From Pseudoduganella buxea (GTDB lineage: Bacteria > Pseudomonadota > Gammaproteobacteria > Burkholderiales > Burkholderiaceae_D), in assembly GCF_009720835.1 (NCBI RefSeq), contig NZ_WNKZ01000008.1:49284-113283 (forward strand): a stretch of DNA of 64,000 nt, given 5' to 3'. The position numbers and the translations under genes are program-made. Positions 55,829 through 64,000 of this stretch are shown here, piece by piece; the stretch's first letter is position 1; each line of letters opens with the position of its first letter. Under the pieces are notes generated by a model that saw only the letters and a program-made list of their open reading frames with translations, was not told the origin of the DNA and did not search any database.

Positions 55829-56799
55829 TGAAGCTGGCCACCCTGGATGACGGCACCCGCGACGGCCAGCTGATCGTCGTCGCGCGTGACCTGAAGACGG
55901 CCGTGGTGGCCGACGGCATTGCCGCCACCCTGCAGCGGGCGCTGGACGACTGGGCCTTTATCGCGCCCCAGCTGGATGCGCTGTCGCGCCAGCTGAACGA
56001 CGGCAAGGCCCGCCGCAGCTTCGAGTTTTTGCCGGCCCGTTGCCTGGCGCCGCTGCCGCGGGCGTTCGCGTGGATTGCCGCGCAGGCCTACCGCGACCCG
56101 GCCGAACCGGACGGCCCGGCCCGCAAGGACCCGCGCCTCATCCACGGCGGCGGCGGCGACCTGCTGGGACCCTGCGCCACCATCGAACTGGCCAGCGAGG
56201 CAGACGACATCGACTTCGCCGCCCAACTGGCCGTCATCACGGACGATGTACCCCAGGGAGCGGCGCCGGACGAAGCCTTCCAGCAGATCCGCCTGCTCAC
56301 CCTGGCCAACGACATCGCCTTGCGCCGGCCGTTGCCCGCCTTCGATGCCAGCCCGGCCACCGCCTTCGCCCCCGTGGCCGTGACCCCCGACGAACTGGGC
56401 GAAGCGTGGCGCGACGCCAAGGTGCACCTGGCCTTGCGCGTGGCCCGCAACGGCCGGAATGTCGGCCAGCCCGATGCGGCGCGCGACATGGTCTGCAACT
56501 TCGCCCAGCTGGTGGCCCGCGCCGCCGCGCCACGCCGGCTGCGCGCCGGTACGATTGTCGGCGCCGGTGCGGTGGCCAATCGCACGGGCAAGAAGGGCTA
56601 CTGCGCCATCGCCCACCAGCGCGCCGTGGAAACGGCGGTCGACGGCCAGGCCGTCACGCCCTTCCTGGCCTTCGGCGACAGCCTGCGCATCGAGATGCTC
56701 GACGCCGACGGCAAAGCCGTGTTCGGCGCCATCGAACAGACGGTGCGGCCGACGGGCTATGTGCCGCCACCCGTAGTTTCTGCCGAGAAACCTGAATAG
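55828..56799 (+). CDS. Fumarylacetoacetate hydrolase-family protein
   Basis: About 323 residues. The N-terminus (MKLATLDDGTRDGQLIVVARD) is the FAH N-terminal-2 domain; the FAH core contains DFAAQLAVITDDVP and GTIVGAGAVANR with FLAFGDSLRIEM. The usual metal-site ExE appears as TIELASEADDIDFAAQ. It is probably an acylpyruvate or similar hydrolase; the substrate is unknown. Starts in an overlap with the pseudouridine synthase stop. The flagellar gene flhB follows after 88 bases. Confidence 0.85.
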   Translation: MKLATLDDGTRDGQLIVVARDLKTAVVADGIAATLQRALDDWAFIAPQLDALSRQLNDGKARRSFEFLPARCLAPLPRAFAWIAAQAYRDPAEPDGPARKDPRLIHGGGGDLLGPCATIELASEADDIDFAAQLAVITDDVPQGAAPDEAFQQIRLLTLANDIALRRPLPAFDASPATAFAPVAVTPDELGEAWRDAKVHLALRVARNGRNVGQPDAARDMVCNFAQLVARAAAPRRLRAGTIVGAGAVANRTGKKGYCAIAHQRAVETAVDGQAVTPFLAFGDSLRIEMLDADGKAVFGAIEQTVRPTGYVPPPVVSAEKPE

Positions 56800-56887
56800 G
56801 CGGGGGTTCGTCCCTTATTTCGAGCGATGGCCGGGCGCCGTCACGTCCGATAATGACGGCTGTCGATCAGGATGAACGGGGCAGGGA

Positions 56888-58042
56888 ATGTCGGAAGACA
56901 GCGATGCAGAAAAGACAGAAGCCGCCTCAGAGAGGCGCCTCCAGCAGGCGCGTGATGAAGGCGACGTTCCCCGTTCGCGTGAAGTTGCCACTTTTACCGT
57001 CCTGATCGCCGCCGGCGCCGGCCTGTGGGTGATGGGCGGCAGCATGGTGCGTACCTTGAGCGCCTCGCTCGTCTCCGGCCTGTCGCTGACGCGCGAGCAG
57101 GTCTACAACCCCGATATCCTGATCACCCGCATCCTCGTCGACATCGTCAATGTCCTGATCACCTTCCTGCCCGTCGGCATTGCCGTCATGTTCGTCGCGC
57201 TCGCCTCGCCCCTGTTCGTCGGCGGCTGGCTGTTCAGCGCGAAGGCCTTCATGCCGAAGTTCAGCAAGCTCAATCCCATCAGCGGCATCACCAATATGGT
57301 GTCGAAGAACTCGCTGGTGGAACTGCTCAAGGCCATCGTCAAGACCATCGTCGTCGGCTCCGTCGCCTACATCGTCATCATGAAGTACAAGGATGCCATG
57401 TTCGGCCTGGCCAACGAGCCCCTGCGCGAAAGCAGCGCCCACATGCTCGACATGATGGCCATGAGCTTCTTCTACCTGGTGGGCGCGCTGGGCTTTATTG
57501 CCGCCATCGACGCGCCGTACCAGATGTGGCACTACGCCAACAAGCTGAAGATGACGCGCCAGGAAACCGTACAGGAATCGAAGGAAAACGACGGTAACCC
57601 GCAGATCAAGGGCAAGATCCGCCAGATGCAGCGCGAGATGGCCCGCGGCCGCATGATGCAGGACGTGCCGACGGCCGACGTCGTCGTCACCAACCCGACC
57701 CACTATGCCGTGGCGTTGAAGTACGCGGACGGTTCCAAGGGCGCGCCGAAAGTGGTGGCCAAGGGCACCGACGAAGTGGCCGCGAAGATCCGCGAACTGG
57801 CCAAGGAGCACAAGGTTGCCATCCTTGAAGCGCCGGCCCTGGCCCGTGCGCTGCACAAGCACACGGACATCGGCGACGAAATCCCGGCCCGGCTGTACGC
57901 GGCCGTGGCCGAAGTGCTGGCCTATGTCTACCAGCTGCGCGCCTATCGCCCGGGCGGGCGCTACCCGGACCGCCCCGTCAAGCTCGACGTGCCGGCCGAC
58001 ATGGACCCGAACAACCCGGCGTCGCAGAAACCGCCACAGTAA
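56888..58042 (+). CDS. flhB: Flagellar type III export switch protein FlhB
   Basis: 384-residue inner-membrane protein of the flagellar export gate. An acidic N-terminus (MSEDSDAEKTEAASERRLQQARDEGDVPRSREV) is followed by four membrane helices (about 30-210) and the cytoplasmic domain with the autocleavage motif NPTHYAVAL (about 266). The C-terminal tail is Pro-rich (DMDPNNPASQKPPQ). First gene of the flhB-flhA pair. No sigma-28 or sigma-54 promoter is convincing upstream, though CCGATAA at 56848 recalls a sigma-28 -10 element. Confidence 0.96.
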   Translation: MSEDSDAEKTEAASERRLQQARDEGDVPRSREVATFTVLIAAGAGLWVMGGSMVRTLSASLVSGLSLTREQVYNPDILITRILVDIVNVLITFLPVGIAVMFVALASPLFVGGWLFSAKAFMPKFSKLNPISGITNMVSKNSLVELLKAIVKTIVVGSVAYIVIMKYKDAMFGLANEPLRESSAHMLDMMAMSFFYLVGALGFIAAIDAPYQMWHYANKLKMTRQETVQESKENDGNPQIKGKIRQMQREMARGRMMQDVPTADVVVTNPTHYAVALKYADGSKGAPKVVAKGTDEVAAKIRELAKEHKVAILEAPALARALHKHTDIGDEIPARLYAAVAEVLAYVYQLRAYRPGGRYPDRPVKLDVPADMDPNNPASQKPPQ

Positions 58043-58054
58043 GATGTTTTTGTC

Positions 58055-58086
58055 ACCACAACGGCGCCGCCTGGCGCCGTTGTGGT
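58055..58086. other. Perfect 14-bp hairpin after flhB
   Basis: Arms of 14 bp at 58055-58068 and 58073-58086 with loop GCCT, no T tract. It lies 13 bases past the flhB stop and before the flhA leader; it may protect the flhB 3' end or separate it from flhA. Confidence 0.6.
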
Positions 58087-58120
58087 TCCGGCCGCGCCTT
58101 GCAGCCGCGTTGCAGCACCG

Positions 58121-58194
58121 GAATTGCAGGGTATTTCCCGTCCTGCTCGCCGCATGATTTCCTCACTGCATCATCAATAATCTCAACATCCGGG
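58121..58194 (+). promoter_or_regulatory. Leader element ahead of flhA, shared with flhF
   Basis: A 74-base stretch beginning GAATTGCAGGGTATTTCCCG matches the flhF upstream region (63486-63559) at 58 of 74 positions without gaps. It includes a conserved TTTCCTC block and ATCNTCAATAA. The position, about 100 bases before the start codon in both cases, suggests a shared flagellar promoter/activator site. Confidence 0.65.
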
Positions 58195-58222
58195 AACACT
58201 CCCGTCTGCCGAAGGAAAACTG

Positions 58223-60373
58223 ATGAACAGCATACGATTGCCAGCATGGATGAGCGGAATAGGCGGGACCAACACGAAGAGCCTGGCCGCGCCGATCCTG
58301 ATCATCATGCTGCTGGCGATGATGATCCTGCCGCTGCCGGCCATCGTGCTGGACCTGTTCTTCAGCTTCAATATCGCCCTGTCCATCATCGTGCTGCTGA
58401 CGGCGCTGTACACGGTCAAGCCGCTCGACTTCATGGCGTTCCCCGCCGTGCTGCTGGTGTCGACGATGCTGCGACTGTCGCTGAACGTGGCATCGACCCG
58501 TATCGTGCTGACGGAAGGCCACACGGGCGGCGCCGCCGCCGGCAAGGTCATCGAGGCCTTCGGCCACTTCCTGATCGGCGGCAATTACACCATCGGTATC
58601 GTGGTGTTCATCATCCTGACCATCATTAACTTCGTCGTCGTGACGAAAGGCGCGGGCCGTATCGCCGAGGTGGGTGCCCGCTTCGCGCTGGACGCCTTGC
58701 CCGGCAAGCAGATGGCCATCGACGCCGACCTGAACGCGGGCCTGATCGGCGAAGCGGATGCGCGCAAGCGCCGCAGCGAAGTGTCGATGGAAGCGGAATT
58801 CTACGGCGCGATGGACGGTGCGTCGAAATACGTGCGCGGCGACGCCGTGGCCGGCATCATGGTCACCGTTATCAACGTCGTCGGCGGCCTCCTGATCGGT
58901 GTCCTGTCGCACAACATGCCCGTGGGTGAAGCGGCGAAGGTCTACACCTTGCTGGCCATCGGTGACGGCCTGGTGGCCCAGATCCCGTCGCTGGTGATTT
59001 CGGTCGCGGCCGGTATCATCGTTTCCCGCGTGGCCAGCGACACGGACGTGGGCACCCAGATGGTGGGCCAGCTGTTCGCCAAGCCCCAGGTCATGTACAT
59101 CACGGGCGGCATCATCGGCGGCATGGGCCTGATTCCCGGCATGCCGAACCTGATGTTCCTGTCGCTGGGCGCGGCGCTGGGCGGCACCGGTTACATGCTG
59201 GCCAAGAAGCGCAAGGAAGAGGAAGCCAACGGCACGGCTGGAGGCGCCACGGGCGGTGGCGGTGGTGGCGGTCAGGCGGCGGGCGGCAATGCCGGCGCCG
59301 GCGGCCAGGGCGCGGCGCCATCGGAAAACGAAGAAGCCAGCTGGTCCGACGTGCAGGCCGTCGACACCCTGGGCCTGGAAGTGGGCTACCGCCTGATTCC
59401 CCTGGTGGACAAGGCGCAAAGCGGCGAACTGCTCAAGCGTATCAAAGGCATCCGCAAGAAGTTTGCCCAGGAAGTGGGCTTCCTGGCCCCGCCCGTGCAC
59501 ATCCGCGACAACCTGGAACTGAAGCCGTCGGCCTACCGCATCACCCTGAAGGGTGTTGAAGTGGGCGCCGGCGAAGCCTTCAACGGCCAGTTCCTGGCGA
59601 TCAACCCGGGCATGGCCAGCGGCTCGCTGCCGGGCCTGGCCACCACCGACCCCGCCTTCGGCCTGCCGGCCACGTGGATCGACGCCGGCCTGCGCGACCA
59701 GGCCCAGGGCATGGGCTATACCGTGGTCGACGCCGGCACCGTCGTCGCCACCCACCTGAACCACCTGATCACGACGCATGCGTCCGAACTGCTGGGCCGC
59801 ACGGAAGTGCAGGCGCTGCTGGACCACCTGGGCAAGGAAGCACCGAAGCTGATCGAAGACCTGGTGCCGAAGATGCTGTCCCTGGCGGCCCTGCAGAAAG
59901 TGCTGCAGAACCTGCTGGGCGAAGGCGTGCACATCCGCGACATGCGCAGCATTATCGAAGCGCTGGCCGAGCACACGGCCCACACGCAGGACCCGAACGA
60001 GCTGACGGCGCTGGTACGTATCGCGCTGGGCCGCGCCATCGTCCAGCAACTGTTCCCGGGCAACGGCGAACTGTCCGTGATGACCCTGGACAACCGCCTG
60101 GAACGCCTGCTGATGCAGGCCCTGGCCACGGGCGGCGCCGACGGCGCCGGCATCGAACCGGGCCTGGCCGACACCATCGCCCAGCAGGCCGCGCAGGCAT
60201 CCCAGCAGCAGGAGGCGCTGGGCGTGACCCCCGTGCTGCTGGTGCCCGGCCCGCTGCGCCCGCTGCTGTCGCGCTTCCTGCGCCGCGCGCTGCCCCAGCT
60301 GAAGGTGCTGTCGCACGCGGAGATCCCGGAATCGAAGACCATCCGCGTCACGGCGCTGGTGGGCAATACCTGA
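58223..60373 (+). CDS. flhA: Flagellar type III export gate protein FlhA
   Basis: 716 residues. Eight N-terminal membrane helices (from about 20 to 330, e.g. PILIIMLLAMMILPLPAIVLDLFF) with the FHIPEP-region residues (LNVASTRIVLTEGHTGGAAAGKVIEAFG), followed by a Gly-rich linker (GGATGGGGGGGQAAGGNAG, about 345-365) and the cytoplasmic ring domain (EVGYRLIPLVDKAQSGELLKRIKGIRKKFAQEVGF). The Gly-rich linker is longer than usual. RBS GAAGGAAA. Follows flhB by 180 bases that contain a hairpin and the leader element. Confidence 0.97.
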   Translation: MNSIRLPAWMSGIGGTNTKSLAAPILIIMLLAMMILPLPAIVLDLFFSFNIALSIIVLLTALYTVKPLDFMAFPAVLLVSTMLRLSLNVASTRIVLTEGHTGGAAAGKVIEAFGHFLIGGNYTIGIVVFIILTIINFVVVTKGAGRIAEVGARFALDALPGKQMAIDADLNAGLIGEADARKRRSEVSMEAEFYGAMDGASKYVRGDAVAGIMVTVINVVGGLLIGVLSHNMPVGEAAKVYTLLAIGDGLVAQIPSLVISVAAGIIVSRVASDTDVGTQMVGQLFAKPQVMYITGGIIGGMGLIPGMPNLMFLSLGAALGGTGYMLAKKRKEEEANGTAGGATGGGGGGGQAAGGNAGAGGQGAAPSENEEASWSDVQAVDTLGLEVGYRLIPLVDKAQSGELLKRIKGIRKKFAQEVGFLAPPVHIRDNLELKPSAYRITLKGVEVGAGEAFNGQFLAINPGMASGSLPGLATTDPAFGLPATWIDAGLRDQAQGMGYTVVDAGTVVATHLNHLITTHASELLGRTEVQALLDHLGKEAPKLIEDLVPKMLSLAALQKVLQNLLGEGVHIRDMRSIIEALAEHTAHTQDPNELTALVRIALGRAIVQQLFPGNGELSVMTLDNRLERLLMQALATGGADGAGIEPGLADTIAQQAAQASQQQEALGVTPVLLVPGPLRPLLSRFLRRALPQLKVLSHAEIPESKTIRVTALVGNT

Positions 60374-60401
60374 AACGTCGATCCGGTCGGTCCGCCGCAG
60401 C

Positions 60402-60451
60402 GGTCAGGCACCTGAATCCAAGCAGGTGCCTCGGATTCAGTGCCAGACACC
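60402..60451. repeat. REP-like palindrome downstream of flhA
   Basis: A perfect AGGCACCTG/CAGGTGCCT hairpin (60406-60414, 60423-60431) lies within a larger GGTCAGGCA...TGCCAGACACC arrangement with CTGAATCC/GGATTCAG. It shares GTGTCTGGC and CTGAAT words with the inverted repeat at 4157-4193. It sits between convergent genes. Confidence 0.6.
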
Positions 60452-60480
60452 GACCTGCGCCACCGGCCGCGGCCGATCTG

Positions 60481-61173
60481 TCACAGCGCGGCCGGCAGCT
60501 TTTCGATCTGGCGTTCGCTGATGACGGTGAAGTCGTCCAGCGAAATGCTGGCCTGCCGCAGTACCGCTCCGCGCTGGAACAGCACCGTCAACGTTCGCGT
60601 GTCGGCGAGCCGGTAGGACAATACCCGCGTCACGTCCGGCAGCACGCTCCTGATGCCGCTGCCATCAGGCTTGGCCAGCGCGACGGTCAGGTTTTGGGAG
60701 GTGGACTGTGGCGCGATGAATTCCACATAGATCGCTGCCGTATGTTCGGTGTCCTGGCCGGTCGGGACGTACTTCAGTTGCTGCAGTGTCGGCACCTTGT
60801 TCTTGTGATCCTTGAACAGCCAGCGCGCCGGCTTGCCCGCATTGCTCACGAACAGCGCGTTGCGAACTTCGCTGCTGTCGCGTGATCCGTAGCCGCCGCC
60901 GGCGTCATTCCCGGCCAGCAGTTCAACGATCTCGACATCGGCCGACGTGACCGACTCGGGCTTGGAGAAACTCAGTGCGACGGCGCTGCTCGTCGCCTTC
61001 GTCGCATCCTCGACCTTTACCTTGACCGAGCCCGGTTCCTGCTCCGGCATGCGCAACCACGCGGTGTGGACCATCGACGCGCCCAGGGCAAGCAAGGCCA
61101 GGAGGACGACCAGGCTGATCAGCCGATTGACGATCGTGAAAAAGCGGGTCAGTTTGCTGGGTGGGGCAGTCAT
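60481..61173 (-). CDS. Hypothetical membrane-anchored periplasmic protein
   Basis: 230 residues of no recognised family. One N-terminal helix (LISLVVLLALLALGASMV) anchors a periplasmic domain containing EIVELLAGNDAGGGYGS and SLDDFTVISERQIEKLPAAL. It lies 64 bases downstream of the siderophore receptor on the same strand and may be cotranscribed. Both genes interrupt the flhA-flhF spacing. Function unknown. Confidence 0.75.
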   Translation of the reverse strand: MTAPPSKLTRFFTIVNRLISLVVLLALLALGASMVHTAWLRMPEQEPGSVKVKVEDATKATSSAVALSFSKPESVTSADVEIVELLAGNDAGGGYGSRDSSEVRNALFVSNAGKPARWLFKDHKNKVPTLQQLKYVPTGQDTEHTAAIYVEFIAPQSTSQNLTVALAKPDGSGIRSVLPDVTRVLSYRLADTRTLTVLFQRGAVLRQASISLDDFTVISERQIEKLPAAL

Positions 61174-61237
61174 GGAATAAACGAATCGAATGAGTTTGGC
61201 GACATGGAATTAACCGCTTTGGATCGGTCGGCAGCGC

Positions 61238-63346
61238 TCAGAACTGGTAGCGCGCCGTCACGGAAGCCGAGCGCGGGGCGCCGGGCATGTTCAGGTTGGG
61301 GGCGCTGCCGTGGCCGGAGACGAGGTAGTCGCGGTCCAGCAGGTTGCGCACGTTCAGTTGCAGATCCACCGCGCCGAGGCGGTACGCCGCCATCGCGTTG
61401 ACGGTGGCGAAGCCGGGCAGGGTGACGGTGTTGCCCGGATTGGCGAAGCGGGCGCTGAAGGCGTTGACGCCGGCGCCCACGCGCAGGCCGCTACCGAAGG
61501 TTTTCGCCAGCCATACGTTGCCGCCGTGGCGCGGCGTCAGGGTGGCGCGCTTGCCCTGCACGGGCACACGCTTGACGACGTTGTCGCTGTTGTCCAGCGC
61601 GGGCGAGGACGTGATCGTCGCGTCCAGGAAGCTGTAGCCCGCAACCACCTGCCAGCCGCGCGGCAACTGGCCCGTCAACGTCACTTCCAGGCCGTCCGTG
61701 CGCTGTTCGCCGATGGGGATCAGGCGGTTCGTCACGGGGTCAAGCGACTTGATGTTTGTGCGCTCCAGCCGGAACAGCGAGGCCGTGGCGGACAGGGCGC
61801 CGCCCAGGAAATCGAACTTGCCGCCCACTTCCTTGTTTGTCGTCTCTTCCGGCTCGATCTGGGCGTTGTTGGCCGCCAGCGCGAAGTTCTCGGCCGATGG
61901 CTGGAAGGACTTGCTGACGGAGGCGTAGTACGACTGCGTGCTTGATGGCTGCCAAACGAGGCCGGCGCGGGGGCTCCAGGCCACGTCGACCCGGCCCAGG
62001 TTCGGCTGGCCGGCGCGGCGTTCGCGCGTTTGCTGGTCGAAGCGGTCGTAGCGCACGCCGGCCAGGGCCTTCCACCGGGGCGCCAGGCTGACCAGGTCCT
62101 GCACGTAGGCGCTGGCCGTCTTCATGATGCCCAGGTTGTCCGTCGACGGCGCCACGGCCAGGTATTTCGGCAACACGGGCAGCACGGGGGCGAACAGCGC
62201 CACCGTGGCGATGCCGTTCTGCGAGCGGGTGACCTGGTCCTTGTGCTGCTTGCCCACCTCGATGCCGTACAGCAGCTGGTGCGTCATGCCGGCCACGGTC
62301 GCCACCTGCGTCAGTTCGGTCTGGTTGAACCAGCCGTCTTCCTCGCGGCGCAGGTTGGTGCGGTTCAGCGCGGCCGTCAGCGCCGTCTCGTTGACGCTGC
62401 CTACCAGCGTGTTGTAGCGCGCCAGGGTGTAGTCATAGTGCCGGAAGGCGTTGCGCAGCTTGACGCTGTCGTTGAAGCGGTGCTCCAGGGTGAAGCCCAA
62501 CGCCGTCACTTCCGCGTGCGAATAATCCACGTCGCGGGCGTTGGCGGCGCCGTAGTAGGCGCCTGCCGGCACATCCACGGGCCGGCCCCGGTACGACGGA
62601 ATGCCGAAGTCGGTGACGCGGCGGTCCGACAGGTGCTCGGCCTGCAGCAGCAGGGTGGTCGCCTCGCCCAGCTGGAACTGCAGCGACGGCGCGATGGCGT
62701 CCCGTTTCAGGAACTGCTGGTCGCGGTAGCTGTCCGCGCGCTCGACGGCGCCCGTCACGCGAAACGCCATGCTGCCGTCCGTGGCCGCCAGGTCCAGTTC
62801 GCCACGGCGCCTGTTGTCGCTGCCCACCTTGGCTGCCAGCTCGCGCCGGTTCGCGCCCGGCTTCTTCGTGATGCGGTTGATCAGCCCGCCGGACGAGCCG
62901 CGGCCGTACAGCACGGCTGCGGGGCCCTTCAGCACCTCGATGCGCTCGATATTGGACAGGTCGCGGAAATACAGGGCGTCGTCGCGCAGGCCGTCCACGA
63001 ACTGGTCGGCGATGGCGGAAAAGCCCCGTAACGTCACCTGGTCGCGCTGGCCGTCGCCATGCGACAGGCCCACGCCGGGCACGGAGGCCATCGCATCTTC
63101 CATCGACGCCACGGCCTGGTCGCGCAGCAGCTGTTGCGGAATGACGTTGACGGTTTGCGGGATGTCGCGCAGCGGCGCGTCCGTCTTGGTGGCGCTGCCG
63201 GCCGATTGCGGGTTGTAGCCGTCGCCCCGGGAACCGCTGACGGTGACGACGCTGACGGGCGCGTCGGCGCTGCTGTCGATGGGGGTGGCGAAGGCGAGCG
63301 GGGGCGCGAGCAGCGCCAGCAGGGCGCCGCGGGTAGCGATGGACAT
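61238..63346 (-). CDS. TonB-dependent siderophore receptor
   Basis: 702-residue outer-membrane receptor of the FhuA/FoxA type. It has a signal peptide (ending LAFA|TP), a plug beginning KTDAPLRDIPQTVNVIPQQLLRDQAV with IERIEVLKGPAAVLYGRGSSGGLINRITKKP, and a barrel ending in VTARYQF (terminal Phe). No N-terminal signalling (STN) domain, so it is not a FecA-type transducer. A Fur box lies upstream, so iron starvation should induce it. No siderophore-synthesis or ABC-import genes adjoin, suggesting use of a foreign siderophore. Confidence 0.92.
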   Translation of the reverse strand: MSIATRGALLALLAPPLAFATPIDSSADAPVSVVTVSGSRGDGYNPQSAGSATKTDAPLRDIPQTVNVIPQQLLRDQAVASMEDAMASVPGVGLSHGDGQRDQVTLRGFSAIADQFVDGLRDDALYFRDLSNIERIEVLKGPAAVLYGRGSSGGLINRITKKPGANRRELAAKVGSDNRRRGELDLAATDGSMAFRVTGAVERADSYRDQQFLKRDAIAPSLQFQLGEATTLLLQAEHLSDRRVTDFGIPSYRGRPVDVPAGAYYGAANARDVDYSHAEVTALGFTLEHRFNDSVKLRNAFRHYDYTLARYNTLVGSVNETALTAALNRTNLRREEDGWFNQTELTQVATVAGMTHQLLYGIEVGKQHKDQVTRSQNGIATVALFAPVLPVLPKYLAVAPSTDNLGIMKTASAYVQDLVSLAPRWKALAGVRYDRFDQQTRERRAGQPNLGRVDVAWSPRAGLVWQPSSTQSYYASVSKSFQPSAENFALAANNAQIEPEETTNKEVGGKFDFLGGALSATASLFRLERTNIKSLDPVTNRLIPIGEQRTDGLEVTLTGQLPRGWQVVAGYSFLDATITSSPALDNSDNVVKRVPVQGKRATLTPRHGGNVWLAKTFGSGLRVGAGVNAFSARFANPGNTVTLPGFATVNAMAAYRLGAVDLQLNVRNLLDRDYLVSGHGSAPNLNMPGAPRSASVTARYQF

Positions 63347-63386
63347 GTGGGTTCTCTCGGGAAGGGCTTTGCCGCGGCCGTGGCTA

Positions 63387-63425
63387 CATGCAAATGCGAA
63401 TTATTATCATTAGAATTATTGCATG
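63387..63425 (-). promoter_or_regulatory. Fur box of the siderophore receptor
   Basis: GAATTATTATCATTAGAATT (63398-63417) reads, on the minus strand, as overlapping AATGATAATAATTC hexamers that match the GATAAT array. It is flanked by perfect CATGCAA/TTGCATG arms (63387-63393, 63419-63425). It lies about 50 bases before the receptor start. Confidence 0.8.
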
Positions 63426-63485
63426 TTCCATATCAACACGCAACGCCGGGCTGCCCGCATTTCAGGCACTGAAGAGACCGCCCGC

Positions 63486-63559
63486 GAATTGCAGGGTTTT
63501 TCCCGCCCTTCTCAAAGGATGGTTTCCTCGCGGCATCGTCAATAATTGCATCATTCGAG
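63486..63559 (+). promoter_or_regulatory. Leader element ahead of flhF, shared with flhA
   Basis: Ungapped 74-base match (58 identities) to 58121-58194; starts GAATTGCAGGGTTTTTCCCG and contains TTTCCTC and ATCGTCAATAA. It is about 98 bases before the flhF ATG. Confidence 0.65.
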
Positions 63560-63583
63560 CAAAACCCCCTGCAGGAGCAGCTG

Positions 63584-64000
63584 ATGAACGTCAAAAAATT
63601 TACCGCGCCAACGTCGCGTGAGGCGCTGCGCAAAGTGCGTGAAGCCCTCGGCCCGGATGCGGTGATCTTGTCCAACCGTCCGATGGATGGCGTGGTCGAG
63701 ATCCTGGCCCTGGCCAATGACGATGCCGCTTCGCTGGCGCTGCCCGTCGACGACGCGCCGCTGGGCGCGCCCGACCTGGACATCGAAGACACCTACACCC
63801 CGGCGCCGATGATGACGCCGCCCGCCGCCCGTCCGGCGCCGCGCCCGTCGCAGCAGGATGCGATGCAGCAGCGCATGCAGGAAGCCATGCAGGCGCGCAT
63901 GCAGGCGCAAATGGAAGCGCAGCTGGAAGAGCAGGCCCAGGCCGACATGCAGGCCCGGCTGCAAGCCGCGGCCCCCGCCCGTCCGCCAGCCCGTCCCGCC
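63584..64000 (+). CDS. flhF: Flagellar biosynthesis GTPase FlhF (3' end outside window)
   Basis: The first 139 codons are present and the frame runs off the window. Residues 1-35 (MNVKKFTAPTSREALRKVREALGPDAVILSN) are the conserved FlhF start; then comes a Pro/Ala region and a Gln/Met/Ala-rich coiled stretch (MQQRMQEAMQARMQAQMEAQ). The GTPase domain would lie beyond the edge. FlhF directs the pole position of flagella. AGGAG stands six bases before the ATG. It is separated from flhA by 3.2 kb holding two genes on the other strand. Confidence 0.9.
   Translation, partial: MNVKKFTAPTSREALRKVREALGPDAVILSNRPMDGVVEILALANDDAASLALPVDDAPLGAPDLDIEDTYTPAPMMTPPAARPAPRPSQQDAMQQRMQEAMQARMQAQMEAQLEEQAQADMQARLQAAAPARPPARPA

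Noticed and set aside
56840..56860. Sigma-28 promoter for flhB (CCGATAA)
   Set aside because: No TAAA-like -35 element at the right distance.
58163..60316. A 717-codon open frame antisense to flhA
   Set aside because: Shadow of flhA; no recognisable domains.

Overview
The window is chromosomal DNA from a high-GC, Gram-negative betaproteobacterium. The best guess is an Oxalobacteraceae relative of Massilia, Duganella or Janthinobacterium. The grounds are the gene orders ribF-ileS-lspA-coaBC-dut and rne|rluC-gph-Rieske-sppA, a CysB regulator fused to the end of a cysWA operon, the flhB-flhA...flhF flagellar cluster, a TonB-ExbB-ExbD-ExbD operon, and a sensor kinase of the alpha-hydroxyketone quorum-sensing type known from Janthinobacterium and Duganella. 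The genus is inference. No phage, plasmid, transposase, rRNA or CRISPR locus is visible; the only mobile-looking DNA is short palindromic (REP-like) repeats.

Layout. 1-2.7 kb: end of the sulfate uptake operon (cysW, cysA, cysB). 2.9-6.6 kb: an S41 protease and an orphan TonB-dependent receptor. 6.7-11.1 kb: a leftward housekeeping run (tas, pyrD, bpt, aat, Nudix). 11.2-11.4 kb: a single initiator tRNA with its own promoter and terminator. 11.6-15.3 kb: a membrane-anchored unknown, a MerR/TipAS regulator, an AlkA glycosylase and an EamA exporter. 15.3-15.6 kb: a four-unit repeat cluster. 15.6-24.4 kb: XdhC, an adhesin-E-like protein, a lipoprotein with a broken M48 zinc site, then dut, coaBC, lspA, ileS, ribF. 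24.6-28.7 kb: a TonB energising system with an exported TPR protein. 29.3-34.2 kb: the prkA-yeaH-spoVR stress operon. 34.8-38.4 kb: a probable adenine deaminase and a YbbP-like permease. 38.4-41.3 kb: a CqsS/LqsS-type sensor kinase with its response regulator, divergent from a truncated haemoglobin that has a perfect FNR/ANR box. 41.4-47 kb: rmuC, then molybdenum cofactor genes (a mobA-moeA fusion and moaA) and chrA. 47.1-56.8 kb: rne and the divergent rluC group, sppA, a 16S pseudouridine synthase and a FAH-family enzyme. 56.9-64 kb: flhB, flhA and the start of flhF, with an iron-regulated siderophore receptor and a membrane protein lying between flhA and flhF on the other strand.

The most interesting items are: the quorum-sensing pair without a neighbouring autoinducer synthase, next to an oxygen-responsive globin promoter; a 74-bp leader element duplicated ahead of flhA and flhF; a mobA-moeA gene fusion; two or three families of dispersed palindromes, one present four times and sitting inside or between operons; and an M48-like lipoprotein whose HExxH motif is KDIAH.
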